Origin: CAVWSM01 sp963757805
GTDB taxonomy: Bacteria; Actinomycetota; Actinomycetes; Jiangellales; Jiangellaceae
NCBI GenBank assembly: GCA_963757805.1
Contig: CAVWSM010000023.1
Span: 344,578-408,577, forward strand
Direction: 5' to 3'
Length of the DNA: 64,000 nucleotides
In this document: one piece after another, positions 1 through 7,127 of the stretch
How the letters are laid out: every line of letters begins with the position of its first letter
Numbering within the stretch: the first letter of the stretch is position 1
Program-made: the position numbers and the translations under genes
Notes under the pieces: model-generated
What the model saw: the letters and a program-made list of their open reading frames with translations, nothing else
The model's database searches: none
Told to the model about the DNA's origin: nothing

Positions 1-91
1 GGGGCCATCGGACGGTACCGTCGTGAGCACGATTCCTGGGGCCGGCCAGCAGGTCGCCCGTGGATCCACGGTGACAGTCGTTCTCGGCTAG
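1..91 (+). CDS. pknB: C-terminal PASTA tail of Ser/Thr kinase PknB (partial)
   Basis: Only the last 29 codons are present, read from base 2 to a TAG at 89-91. They end in a typical PASTA half-domain (GTVVSTIPGAGQQVARG, then STVTVVLG). PASTA repeats are extracellular muropeptide/lipid II-binding modules found at the C-terminus of PknB kinases and of some class A PBPs. Position next to pabA, sortase, DUF881 and crgA, and opposite orientation to pabA, match the pknB-trpG arrangement of M. tuberculosis, so PknB is the better call than a PBP. The kinase and membrane segment lie outside the window. Confidence 0.75.
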   Translation, partial: GPSDGTVVSTIPGAGQQVARGSTVTVVLG

Positions 92-121
92 CCGAGAGGC
101 AAGGGCCCGCGCACCGGCGCT

Positions 122-157
122 TCATCCCCGGTTGACCACCGGGGCAAGCCCGACGCC
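122..157 (-). pseudogene. Remnant of the pabA 3' end
   Basis: Read on the minus strand, this stretch encodes VGLAPVVNRG followed by TGA, identical in amino acids to the last ten residues of the intact pabA ending at 1802, but with several synonymous base differences (about 80% identity over 39 bases). It sits 31 bases after the pknB stop, where the pabA end would be expected in the ancestral convergent arrangement. The bases 126-144 also form a 6-bp GC stem (CCCCGG/CCGGGG) that could serve as a pknB terminator. Confidence 0.6.
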
Positions 158-165
158 GGGACGCG

Positions 166-1110
166 TTAAGACGTGGTCCAGCCTGTTGATCCCCACATGG
201 CCGCGACGTGGCGGGCATCCGTGCCGCAGCAGCCGCCCACGAGTGTGAGGTTGGGCAGCCGTGGCCGCAGTGCGTCCTGCTCACTGGCGAGCTCCACGGG
301 GTTGCCCTCGTCCAGCTCGGTGGCCGCATCGAGCTCGGCGTGGCTGCGCCGCGACGCGTTGGCGCGCAGCCCCCGGATGCGCAGTCGCCAGTCGCCGTCG
401 TCGGCTAGCCCCGGTGCCATGTGCGTGGGGTGGGCGCAGTTGACCATGAAGTAGTCGGGACCGCCTTCCGCGTCGACCTGCGAGATGGCAGTCGACAGTG
501 CGGTCCCATCGGGCAGCCGGCCGTCCTGCTCGACCGTGAACGCCACGGCGACGGGCAAACCGACCTCCCTGGCGGCACGGACAATGCCCATCGCCTCCCC
601 CGCGCCGGTGAGGGTCATGACAGTCACCAGATCAACACCCGCCTCGGCGAACGCCTCGATCTGGGGTGCGTGATAGGCGGCGGCACCGTCCGGGTCGACC
701 TCCTCACCCGCGACGTAACCGTCACCACGAGGTCCGAGCTGACCGCTGATCAGGAACGACTCGAGGTCAGCGTCATCGCGAAGGCGCTCGAGGAGAGCCA
801 CTGCGTCGCGATTGACCCGGCGGAGCTCACCGCCGGAGTAGCCGAGTCGATCACCCCAGTCGCTGCTGGCCCGCCAAGTAGGCGTCTCCAGCTGGACGCC
901 GCGCCGGCCCGCCTGGCGATGTCGACGTAGTCGCGGTAATAGCGCAGCAGGAGGTGGCGGCCTCGCTCGTCGTCGACAAGCGGGAATGCAGCGAAGTGCG
1001 GCAGGTCGACGCCGTGGTGGTAGATCAGGTCGGTCTCCAGGCCCCCGTCGGTGACGACGGGTCGCCCCGACAGCTGAGGCAGCGCCGCGCTGCGGCCCTC
1101 GGTCGATCAT
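166..1110 (-). CDS. Homocysteine S-methyltransferase (frameshifted)
   Basis: Cobalamin-independent, zinc-dependent homocysteine S-methyltransferase (MmuM/BhmT-type fold), which makes methionine from homocysteine and a methyl donor such as S-methylmethionine. The C-terminal two thirds are clean, with the zinc-binding cysteines in MVNCAHPTH and VGGCCGTDARH. The N-terminal 65 codons read correctly only in another frame, which gives VVTDGGLETDLIYHHG and RYYRDYVDIARRAGA and joins GVQLETPTWRASSDW if one base is added near 900; a second frame change is needed close to the ATG at 1108-1110. Divergent from a TetR gene with two palindromes between them, so it is probably that regulator's target. It separates pknB from pabA, which are normally adjacent. 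Confidence 0.8.
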   Translation of the reverse strand: MIDRGPQRGAASAVGATRRHRRGPGDRPDLPPRRRPAALRCIPACRRRARPPPPAALLPRLRRHRQAGRRGVQLETPTWRASSDWGDRLGYSGGELRRVNRDAVALLERLRDDADLESFLISGQLGPRGDGYVAGEEVDPDGAAAYHAPQIEAFAEAGVDLVTVMTLTGAGEAMGIVRAAREVGLPVAVAFTVEQDGRLPDGTALSTAISQVDAEGGPDYFMVNCAHPTHMAPGLADDGDWRLRIRGLRANASRRSHAELDAATELDEGNPVELASEQDALRPRLPNLTLVGGCCGTDARHVAAMWGSTGWTTS

Positions 1111-1127
1111 GGTTCTCTCCCTCGTTC

Positions 1128-1143
1128 CAGACTATTCAGTCTG
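1128..1143. promoter_or_regulatory. Putative TetR operator 1
   Basis: CAGACTATTCAGTCTG is a perfect 6-bp inverted repeat with a 4-bp spacer, 18 bases upstream of the methyltransferase start and centred between the divergent genes. Confidence 0.6.
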
Positions 1144-1150
1144 TTTCTAG

Positions 1151-1166
1151 CAGACCAAACAGTCTG
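1151..1166. promoter_or_regulatory. Putative TetR operator 2
   Basis: CAGACCAAACAGTCTG repeats the first palindrome with one mismatch in the stem, centre-to-centre 23 bp away. It lies 13 bases before the GTG of the TetR gene, placed to repress it as well. Confidence 0.55.
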
Positions 1167-1179
1167 GTACAACTGGTAT

Positions 1180-1791
1180 GTGCCAAGAGATGGTCGGGCA
1201 ACGCGCGAACGGATCCTGCAGGTCGCCCAGCGGCTGATGACGGACCAGGGCTACAACGCCACCTCGGTCGACCAGGTGATCGCCGAGTCGTCGACGTCCA
1301 AAGGGGCGTTCTTCCACCACTTCGACTCGAAGGCAGACCTGGCCCTCCGCCTCGTGGAACGCTACGTCGCCGCGGACCTGGCCCAACTGGACGCCGGCTT
1401 AGCCGCCGCCGACGGCATCGACGACCCGGCAGCGCGGGTCATCGCGTTCCTCCGGTTCTACGAGGAGTCCGCCGACGAGCTCATGGCGGAGCAGTCCGGC
1501 TGCCTCTACGCCAGCGTTCTCGCCGAGCGTCAGTTCACCGGTGGTGACATCAACCGCCTGGTTGCCAAGGCGGCGCAGATCTGGCGCGATGCGTTCACCG
1601 GTCTGTTGCGTCCGGCGCTGGCCGCCCGACGACCCGGCGCAGACATCGACGTCGATGCCCTCGCCGACCAGCTCTACACGATCTTCGAGGGCGGCTACAT
1701 TCTGTGCCGCACGTTCGAAGACCCGTCTGCCATGCGCGGCCAGCTCAAGGTGTTCCGCCAGTTGATCGAGGTGCTCCTCGACGCCGGCTGA
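1180..1791 (+). CDS. TetR/AcrR family transcriptional regulator
   Basis: Protein of 203 residues with an N-terminal TetR helix-turn-helix at about residues 6-55 (RATRERILQVAQRLM, then TSKGAFFHHFDSKADL, the typical recognition helix and following Tyr/His-Phe turn). The C-terminal ligand domain is of the TetR_C family that contains a Cys (EQSGCLYASVLAE). The start is a GTG at 1180; the ATG overlapping it at 1178 is out of frame. Divergent from the homocysteine methyltransferase over a 69-bp gap holding two palindromes, so autoregulation and control of the methyltransferase are likely. The inducer cannot be inferred. Confidence 0.9.
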   Translation: MPRDGRATRERILQVAQRLMTDQGYNATSVDQVIAESSTSKGAFFHHFDSKADLALRLVERYVAADLAQLDAGLAAADGIDDPAARVIAFLRFYEESADELMAEQSGCLYASVLAERQFTGGDINRLVAKAAQIWRDAFTGLLRPALAARRPGADIDVDALADQLYTIFEGGYILCRTFEDPSAMRGQLKVFRQLIEVLLDAG

Positions 1792-1801
1792 CGACCGGGA
1801 C

Positions 1802-2428
1802 TCAGCCGCGGTTGACCACTGGAGCCAGCCCGACACTGCGCGACACGGCATCGGGGTCGCCGCAGGTGACGAGCCAGTTGGCGAGGATCCGGTGGCCGCC
1901 CTCGGTCAGGACCGACTCGGGGTGGAACTGCACGCCCTCGATCGGCAGGTCACGGTGTCGAGCCGCCATGATCACGCCCGAGTCGGTCCACCCCGTGGTC
2001 TGCAGTACGTCGGGCATGGTGTCCGGCTCGATCGCGAGCGAGTGATAGCGCGTCGCGGTGAACGGGTCGGGCAGCCCATCGAGGACGCCCGCGCCGCCGT
2101 GGTGCACCAGGCTCGTCTTGCCATGCAGCAGCTCAGGCGCGCGACCCACGACTGCACCGAAGGCCACTCCGATCGCCTGCAACCCCAGGCACACACCGAA
2201 GACCGGCACCCGCCCGTCTGTCTTCTGCACCAGGTCCACGCAGATGCCGGCCTCCTCAGGGGTGCCGGGGCCAGGGGACAACAGCACGCCGTCGTACCCG
2301 TACGCCTCATCCACCGTCACGGCGTCGTTGCGACGTACATCGCACTCGGCACCTAGCTGGGCCAGGTATTGCACGAGGTTGTAGACGAAGCTGTCGTAGT
2401 TGTCGACGACGAGGATGCGTGTGGTCAC
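1802..2428 (-). CDS. pabA: Glutamine amidotransferase of anthranilate/aminodeoxychorismate synthase
   Basis: Class I glutamine amidotransferase of 208 residues that releases ammonia from glutamine for chorismate amination (tryptophan or folate route). Visible are the N-terminal ILVVDNYDSFVYNL, the oxyanion strand LLSPGPGTPEEAG, the nucleophile elbow GVCLGLQAIG (catalytic Cys) and the His-Glu pair in GVQFHPESVLTEGG. The GTG start is chosen because the protein then begins at the family's usual first strand; it overlaps the stop of the upstream small membrane protein as GTGA, indicating translational coupling. In M. tuberculosis the equivalent gene beside pknB is called trpG. PabA and TrpG cannot be separated by sequence alone, and the enzyme may serve both synthases. 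Confidence 0.9.
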   Translation of the reverse strand: MTTRILVVDNYDSFVYNLVQYLAQLGAECDVRRNDAVTVDEAYGYDGVLLSPGPGTPEEAGICVDLVQKTDGRVPVFGVCLGLQAIGVAFGAVVGRAPELLHGKTSLVHHGGAGVLDGLPDPFTATRYHSLAIEPDTMPDVLQTTGWTDSGVIMAARHRDLPIEGVQFHPESVLTEGGHRILANWLVTCGDPDAVSRSVGLAPVVNRG

Positions 2429-2610
2429 CCGTCGATTGTCGCCGATTGGCCGTCCTCCTCGACGGAGACGTCCAGGAATGGGAGTGACTCCTCGGCCCAG
2501 GGAAAGACGAACTCGAAGAGAACCCAGAGCAGGCCGAGCACCGCCAGCGCGGTCAGGATCACCTTGACCACGAGGTTTCCCGGGACGTGGCGCCACATCC
2601 ACGCGTACAT
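2425..2610 (-). CDS. Small conserved membrane protein
   Basis: A 61-residue protein starting MYAWMWRHVPGN with one hydrophobic segment (about residues 13-36) and an acidic tail (VEEDGQSATIDG). The start is 11 bases after the sortase stop and the end overlaps pabA by GTGA, so it is translated as part of the DUF881-sortase-pabA operon. Small single-span proteins of this kind are often found between sortase and pabA in actinobacteria; function is unknown to me. Confidence 0.7.
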   Translation of the reverse strand: MYAWMWRHVPGNLVVKVILTALAVLGLLWVLFEFVFPWAEESLPFLDVSVEEDGQSATIDG

Positions 2611-2621
2611 CTGCCCGCTCC

Positions 2622-3344
2622 TTACGCCAGGTCCGCCGGCGGACCCTGGTCGGGAGTACGTGACTCGACCAGAGTGCCGTAGACGATGAGCCGCTGCGCG
2701 GCGCTGAATCTCGGATGGCACGTTGTCAGCGTGATCCGCTCCTCGGTCGGCTCGGCTCCCGGCTCCTTGGGGACAGGCGCGATGACGTCGGACTGCGACG
2801 GACGGACGATCTCCGAATCGTCGACGGAGTAGACGAACCAGCCGGCTGCCGTCTGCGCGACTATGCGGTCGCCGGTGTCGAGCTCGCCGATGTCCGCGAA
2901 CGGGCTGCCGTAGGTGGTGCGGTGGCCCGCGACGGCGAAGTTTCCGATCTCACCCGGCAACGCCGTGTCGGGGTAGTGCCCAGGGCCCTTCTTCAGATCA
3001 CTGCGGCCGACGCCCTCCACCACGGCCCACTCCTCCCCGAGCGCGGGCATATACAGCAGTGCGAGCGCATCGCCCAGCTCAGGCGTGGTGTCGGGAGCTG
3101 GGGCGCTAGCGGCAGGGCTTGGCAGGGTTGGATCGTCGAACTGCTCCGCCAGCTCGTCTTGCAGCGTGTCCTGCGCCGCGGCGGTCTCGCGACCTGTCCA
3201 CCACAGCTCGTAGACGACGAACAGCCCAAGCAAGACGCCCGCGGTGATCATCACCTCGCCGAGCACGCCGACAGTAGTGGCGATGCGGCCACGACCGGCG
3301 TCGGTCTCGTGCCAGTGTGCCGCCGCGTGGCGGCCGCCGCTCAC
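2622..3344 (-). CDS. Class E sortase
   Basis: Membrane-anchored transpeptidase of 240 residues. A hydrophobic anchor (about 25-48) precedes a Pro/Ala linker and the sortase barrel. The catalytic His lies in VAGHRTTYG, the catalytic Cys in LTTCHPRFS, and the Arg in AQRLIVYG. Class E sortases of high-GC Gram-positives join LAxTG proteins to peptidoglycan; no substrate with a sorting signal is seen in this window. The start overlaps the DUF881 stop by ATGA. Confidence 0.9.
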   Translation of the reverse strand: MSGGRHAAAHWHETDAGRGRIATTVGVLGEVMITAGVLLGLFVVYELWWTGRETAAAQDTLQDELAEQFDDPTLPSPAASAPAPDTTPELGDALALLYMPALGEEWAVVEGVGRSDLKKGPGHYPDTALPGEIGNFAVAGHRTTYGSPFADIGELDTGDRIVAQTAAGWFVYSVDDSEIVRPSQSDVIAPVPKEPGAEPTEERITLTTCHPRFSAAQRLIVYGTLVESRTPDQGPPADLA

Positions 3345-4084
3345 GAAGTGCCCTCGACGTACGACAGGTCGGTGGACCCCTCGTACGCCGGGATCTCCAG
3401 CCGGTCTTCCACATTGACGTCGTACCCGAGGCCGATCTCGTCAGCCCAGTCCCGGTAGAGCTGCACGTCCGACGACTCGTCGAGGGCCCGGGCCAGCTCG
3501 CGCGGGTCACCGATCGCGGCGACGCGGTACGGCGGGGAGTACTGGGCGCCGTCGAGCAACAGCACCGGCCCGACGCACTTGACCGCGCTGGTCGAGACGA
3601 TCCGGCGACCCATGACAGACACCGCCTCAGCGCCGCCGGCCCACAGTGCGTTGAGAACTGCCTCGATGTCCTGCTGATGGATGATGAAGTAGTCGGCGGT
3701 GATCCCGTCGGGCAGCTCGCCCCCGGGGAAGGGGGCGTCGTCGAGTGTCACCCGCAGGCCCGGTCCCTCTTCGGCGACAAGCCCCGTCTGCGCACCGAGC
3801 GCCTCGATATCCGCGGTCAAGTCACCGGTGACCGTGTGGCTGGCGGTCAGCTCGTCGACGTCTTGGCGCATCCGGTCGATGTCCTGGTCAAGCTCCGCGC
3901 CTTCCCGGCTGCGGTCCCGGATGAGGTCGGTCAGATCGGTCCGCCCGTCGGCCCGCAGGTCGGAGTCGCCCGCATTGGCCGCGCTGATCCCCAGCATGAG
4001 GCCGGCGATCAAGATGACGGCAAGGACGGCAGGGCGTCGGTACGGCCGGCGCCGCGCTTCGGCGGCCACGCGCTCGTCGGACAC
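3341..4084 (-). CDS. DUF881 family protein
   Basis: Protein of 247 residues with one N-terminal membrane segment (about 17-37), a coiled-coil stretch (about 50-80, rich in D, R and E) and an extracytoplasmic DUF881 domain. DUF881 proteins sit beside crgA, sortase and the division/cell-wall cluster in most actinobacteria (Rv0012 in M. tuberculosis). Structural resemblance of the family to FtsQ/B-type coiled-coil division proteins is suggestive, but biochemical function is not established. It is the first gene of the DUF881-sortase-small membrane protein-pabA unit and diverges from crgA. Confidence 0.85.
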   Translation of the reverse strand: MSDERVAAEARRRPYRRPAVLAVILIAGLMLGISAANAGDSDLRADGRTDLTDLIRDRSREGAELDQDIDRMRQDVDELTASHTVTGDLTADIEALGAQTGLVAEEGPGLRVTLDDAPFPGGELPDGITADYFIIHQQDIEAVLNALWAGGAEAVSVMGRRIVSTSAVKCVGPVLLLDGAQYSPPYRVAAIGDPRELARALDESSDVQLYRDWADEIGLGYDVNVEDRLEIPAYEGSTDLSYVEGTS

Positions 4085-4247
4085 GGCGGCGCAGACCTCC
4101 TCAGCTGGTCGACTGGCTAGGCGCCAATGGGTGCGGATTTCGAGGGTACGTTAAGTGCCGACTACGCTAACGGACGTACCAACGACCGCCGTTCCCGCGT
4201 AAGCGCAACCTGCGCCCGCGGTGTGCCGCACACCTCAGGAGTTCGCC

Positions 4248-4505
4248 GTGCCCAAGTCGCGGATTCGCCGCCGTTCCGAGTTCACGCCGCCGACCTCGGC
4301 AAAGCTGCCCAAGGGCGCCCGCGCCCGCGGCGCATGGGTCGTGCCGACGATGCTCGTCCTCTTGATCGGTGGGCTGGCCTGGATCGTCACCTTCTACCTG
4401 GCGGGCTCCAGCGTGCCCGGCATGAAATCCCTCGGCGACTGGAACCTCGCGATCGGCATGGGCGCGATCACCGCGGGCTTCATCGCCGCCACCAGGTGGG
4501 AGTAG
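4248..4505 (+). CDS. crgA: Cell division protein CrgA
   Basis: Small membrane protein of 85 residues with two transmembrane segments (about 31-52 and 63-82) after a basic N-terminus (PKSRIRRRSEFTPP), the standard CrgA plan. CrgA recruits septal peptidoglycan enzymes and interacts with FtsZ/FtsI/CwsA in actinomycetes. The GTG start has an AGGAG six bases upstream at 4237-4241. Position between DUF881 and rhomboid matches the family locus. Confidence 0.92.
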   Translation: MPKSRIRRRSEFTPPTSAKLPKGARARGAWVVPTMLVLLIGGLAWIVTFYLAGSSVPGMKSLGDWNLAIGMGAITAGFIAATRWE

Positions 4506-4522
4506 TTACACCCATGTGATTC

Positions 4523-4539
4523 TCTCCACAGTGTGGAGA
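4523..4539. repeat. Perfect inverted repeat between crgA and rhomboid
   Basis: TCTCCACAGTGTGGAGA is an 8-bp perfect palindrome with a single central base, in the 50-bp gap between convergent genes. It lacks a T tract, so a terminator role is weak; TGTGGAGAA at 4532-4540 also resembles a DnaA box (TTCTCCACA on the other strand). Confidence 0.5.
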
Positions 4540-4555
4540 ACTCCTGTGGACGGCG

Positions 4556-5449
4556 TCAGCGCCCGATCAGCTGCGGCACGACGATGTCGTTAGCCTGCGA
4601 CTGCACGACGAGCACCACCAGAGCCAGCACCAGCACTCCGGACACGACGGCCCAGGTGCTGCGCTGCGCCTTGGGCACGTAGGCGTAGACGAGCGCGAGC
4701 AACACCCCTGTCACGAAGCCGCCCAGGTGGGCGCGCCAGTCGATGCCCGAGACGTAGAACCCCAGCACCACGTTGAGCAGCAGGACCACGACGATGCCGC
4801 TGATGTCGCGCCCGAAGCGGCGGTTCACCACGAGCAGCGCTCCGAACAAGCCGAACACCGCGCCGGACGCGCCGTAGGCGATCGTGCCCGGGCCGAGTCC
4901 GAGCAGTGACGCAGCACTGCCGCCCAACGCGGACAGCAGGTAGAGCGCGGTGAACCGGGACCGGCCGAGCACCGGCTCGAGAATTGAACCGAGCACCCAC
5001 AGCGCGTACATGTTGAAACCGATGTGCCACCACTGGGTGTGCAGGAACGCCGCCGTGATCACCCGGTAGTACTCGCCGTCGGCGACGCCGATGAACTCCC
5101 CGTTGTAGAAGGCGATCAGCGAAAGACCGAGCCGCTCCTCCACCTGCGGCGAGAACATGGTGAACAGGAACACCGCCGCGTTGATCCCGATGAGGATCTT
5201 GGTGACCAGATCGCCCTGCGCATGCACCTCGCCGCCGAGCGCGGTCTGCGGCTGGCGCACCGTGGCCTGACCCTGCGCAACACACTCCGGGCACTGGTAG
5301 CCGACGGGCGCAGGGTTCATGCATGCAGGACAGATCGGTTTGTCGCACCGCTGGCAGCGGATGTAGGTCTCCCGATCGGGGTGCCGGTAGCACGTCGGGA
5401 CAACCTGCTGTCCAGACGCTCCACCTATGCTCGGCACGCCGCCGCTCAT
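4556..5449 (-). CDS. Rhomboid family intramembrane serine protease
   Basis: Protein of 297 residues. An N-terminal zinc ribbon with paired cysteines (CQRCDKPICPAC, then CPECV) precedes the rhomboid core of six or more helices. The catalytic Ser is in YGASGAVFGLFG and the catalytic His in DWRAHLGGFVTG; the conserved HxxxN is IGFNMY. The start at 5449 is preferred over an upstream in-frame ATG because GGAGG lies just before it. The neighbour upstream is the cyclophilin gene, the same order as in Mycobacterium and Streptomyces. Substrates unknown. Confidence 0.92.
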   Translation of the reverse strand: MSGGVPSIGGASGQQVVPTCYRHPDRETYIRCQRCDKPICPACMNPAPVGYQCPECVAQGQATVRQPQTALGGEVHAQGDLVTKILIGINAAVFLFTMFSPQVEERLGLSLIAFYNGEFIGVADGEYYRVITAAFLHTQWWHIGFNMYALWVLGSILEPVLGRSRFTALYLLSALGGSAASLLGLGPGTIAYGASGAVFGLFGALLVVNRRFGRDISGIVVVLLLNVVLGFYVSGIDWRAHLGGFVTGVLLALVYAYVPKAQRSTWAVVSGVLVLALVVLVVQSQANDIVVPQLIGR

Positions 5450-5483
5450 GATCCTCCAGTCGCCCTCGCCGGACCGTCTCAGG

Positions 5484-6008
5484 TCAGGCACGCTCGATGG
5501 TCACGCGCTCGATCACTACGGGCTCGACCGGCCGGTCACCACGAGCCGTCTGGGCCGCGGAGATCGCGTCGACCACCTGGCGACCGGCGTCATCGGCCAC
5601 CTCACCGAAGATCGTGTGCTTGCGGTTGAGCCATGGGGTGGGCACCGACGTGATGAAGAACTGCGATCCATTGGTGTTGGGACCCGCGTTGGCCATGGCC
5701 AGAAGGTAGGGCCGGTCGAACATGAGCTCACCGTGGATCTCGTCGGCAAAGGTATAGCCAGGACCGCCGGTGCCCGTGCCGAGCGGGTCGCCGCCCTGGA
5801 TCATGAACTCCGGGATCACCCGATGGAACGTCAGCCCGTCGTAGAACCGCGCCGTGCTCGGCCCGCCCGACTTCGGGTCGGTCCACTCCCTGGTGCCCTC
5901 GGCGAGCTCGACAAAGTTGCGGACGGTCTTCGGCGCATGGTTGGGCAGCAAGCCCACCCGGATTTCACCGTGGTTGGTGGAGATCACAGCAGTCAGCTGC
6001 TCGGACAC
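5484..6008 (-). CDS. ppiA: Peptidyl-prolyl cis-trans isomerase, cyclophilin type
   Basis: Cytoplasmic cyclophilin of 174 residues with the active-site strand FHRVIPEFMIQGGDP and the signature AGPNTNGSQFFIT, followed by TPWLNRKHTIFGEV. The GTG at 6008 gives the usual family length and is preceded by AGGAAAAGGG; an upstream in-frame start would add 20 atypical residues. Equivalent to Rv0009. Confidence 0.93.
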   Translation of the reverse strand: MSEQLTAVISTNHGEIRVGLLPNHAPKTVRNFVELAEGTREWTDPKSGGPSTARFYDGLTFHRVIPEFMIQGGDPLGTGTGGPGYTFADEIHGELMFDRPYLLAMANAGPNTNGSQFFITSVPTPWLNRKHTIFGEVADDAGRQVVDAISAAQTARGDRPVEPVVIERVTIERA

Positions 6009-6208
6009 GCGAGCACGCCCTTTTCCTACGAAGATGACAGACCCGCCTATCCTCGCATGTCGCTGCACGCTGAGTGCGAGGGGTTTGTGCCGGGTCCAGC
6101 GGCTTGGGCCGGCCGTCGCCGCACGTGCCTTCCTCGTGCAGAACGGGCATGATCAGGGGATATTCGGGTAACTCGCAGGACAGTCACGCGCGACCGAGGG
6201 AGGACCTC

Positions 6209-7009
6209 GTGGCAGGGCGCAAGCACAACGATGTCGAGGCCGAGACTTTCGACACGGCCCATCGACTCTCTGATCATTTCAAGCCGTACGCGGCGCAGGC
6301 GCGCGAGCGTGTTGAACCGGCGATGCAGGCAGCCATCGATCGTGTTGGCCCCGCCGTCAGTTCGGCACGCGATCGTGTGGAGCCGGCATTGCTCACTGCG
6401 CGGGAGGCCGTCGGCCCGGCCATGGAGTCAGCAAGGGAGCGGCTGAACGAAGATGTCGTCCCGAAGGTTGCTGCTGCGGTCGCGACCGCCGCCGAGTCGC
6501 TGTCAAAGCGAGCCGCTGAAGTCCACGACCGAGCGGCTGAGTTCTCGGCTCCTCCGCCCTCGCATCGCGGCCGCAAGGTTCTGCTGTTCACTCTTGCGCT
6601 GGCCGGCGGTGCGGCGATCGCCGTCGCCGTGGCCTCGCGACGGCGCCAGGTGGACAACTGGCAGGAGTTCGAGGCGCAGGCACGGCAGTGGGCCGAGGAC
6701 AAGACGCACAAGGTCGAGGACAACGTCTCGGCTGCCGCGCAAAAGGTGTCCGACAAAGTGTCCAGCGCAGCAGACTCGGCCAAGTCGTCGCTGAAAGACG
6801 TCGCCGACAAGGCCAGCCGCAAGGCTGAGCAGGCGACTGACGAGGTGACCGAGGCCGCAGAGGCCGCGGCTGACGATGTCGCCGGTGCCGCACCCGACGA
6901 GGCGCTCGCCGACAAGTCCGAGCACCCAACAGCACCGACCACACCCGATGAGCCGACCGAGGAGGTCGACGTCGCGAAGCCGAAGCGGACCCGGAAGAGC
7001 ACGAGCTAA
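6209..7009 (+). CDS. Amphipathic-repeat membrane protein
   Basis: Protein of 266 residues with no recognised catalytic domain. The N-terminal half repeats an Ala-rich 11-mer pattern (RERVEPAMQAA, RDRVEPALLTA, RERLNEDVVPK), like apolipoprotein or LEA helices. One membrane segment follows (VLLFTLALAGGAAIAVAVA, about 127-147), then a second Ala/Lys/Asp-rich helical repeat (SDKVSSAADSAKSS) and a basic tail. The GTG start is preceded by GGGAGGA. The layout suggests a membrane-tethered protein with long surface-lying helices; function is unknown. Confidence 0.75.
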   Translation: MAGRKHNDVEAETFDTAHRLSDHFKPYAAQARERVEPAMQAAIDRVGPAVSSARDRVEPALLTAREAVGPAMESARERLNEDVVPKVAAAVATAAESLSKRAAEVHDRAAEFSAPPPSHRGRKVLLFTLALAGGAAIAVAVASRRRQVDNWQEFEAQARQWAEDKTHKVEDNVSAAAQKVSDKVSSAADSAKSSLKDVADKASRKAEQATDEVTEAAEAAADDVAGAAPDEALADKSEHPTAPTTPDEPTEEVDVAKPKRTRKSTS

Positions 7010-7121
7010 GAGCGGCGATGCGCCGTTCGCGGTCATGGTGCTCGACCTGGCCTCGGACGGCGCATCGGTGCAACGGATCTACCTGGTCACCAATCCCGAC
7101 AAGCTCGCGCGCGTCGAATGA
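7010..7121 (+). pseudogene. C-terminal remnant of an ECF sigma factor with SnoaL-like tail
   Basis: The frame ending at TGA 7119-7121 reads GDAPFAVMVLDLASDG and then IYLVTNPDKLARVE. The ending 'NPDKL' after a short beta pair is characteristic of SigJ/ECF41-type sigma factors, whose C-terminal SnoaL-like domain closes this way. Only about 37 codons exist and the preceding bases belong to another gene, so it is a truncated leftover. The neighbouring VOC gene is convergent with it. Confidence 0.5.
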
Positions 7122-7127
7122 CTCCGG

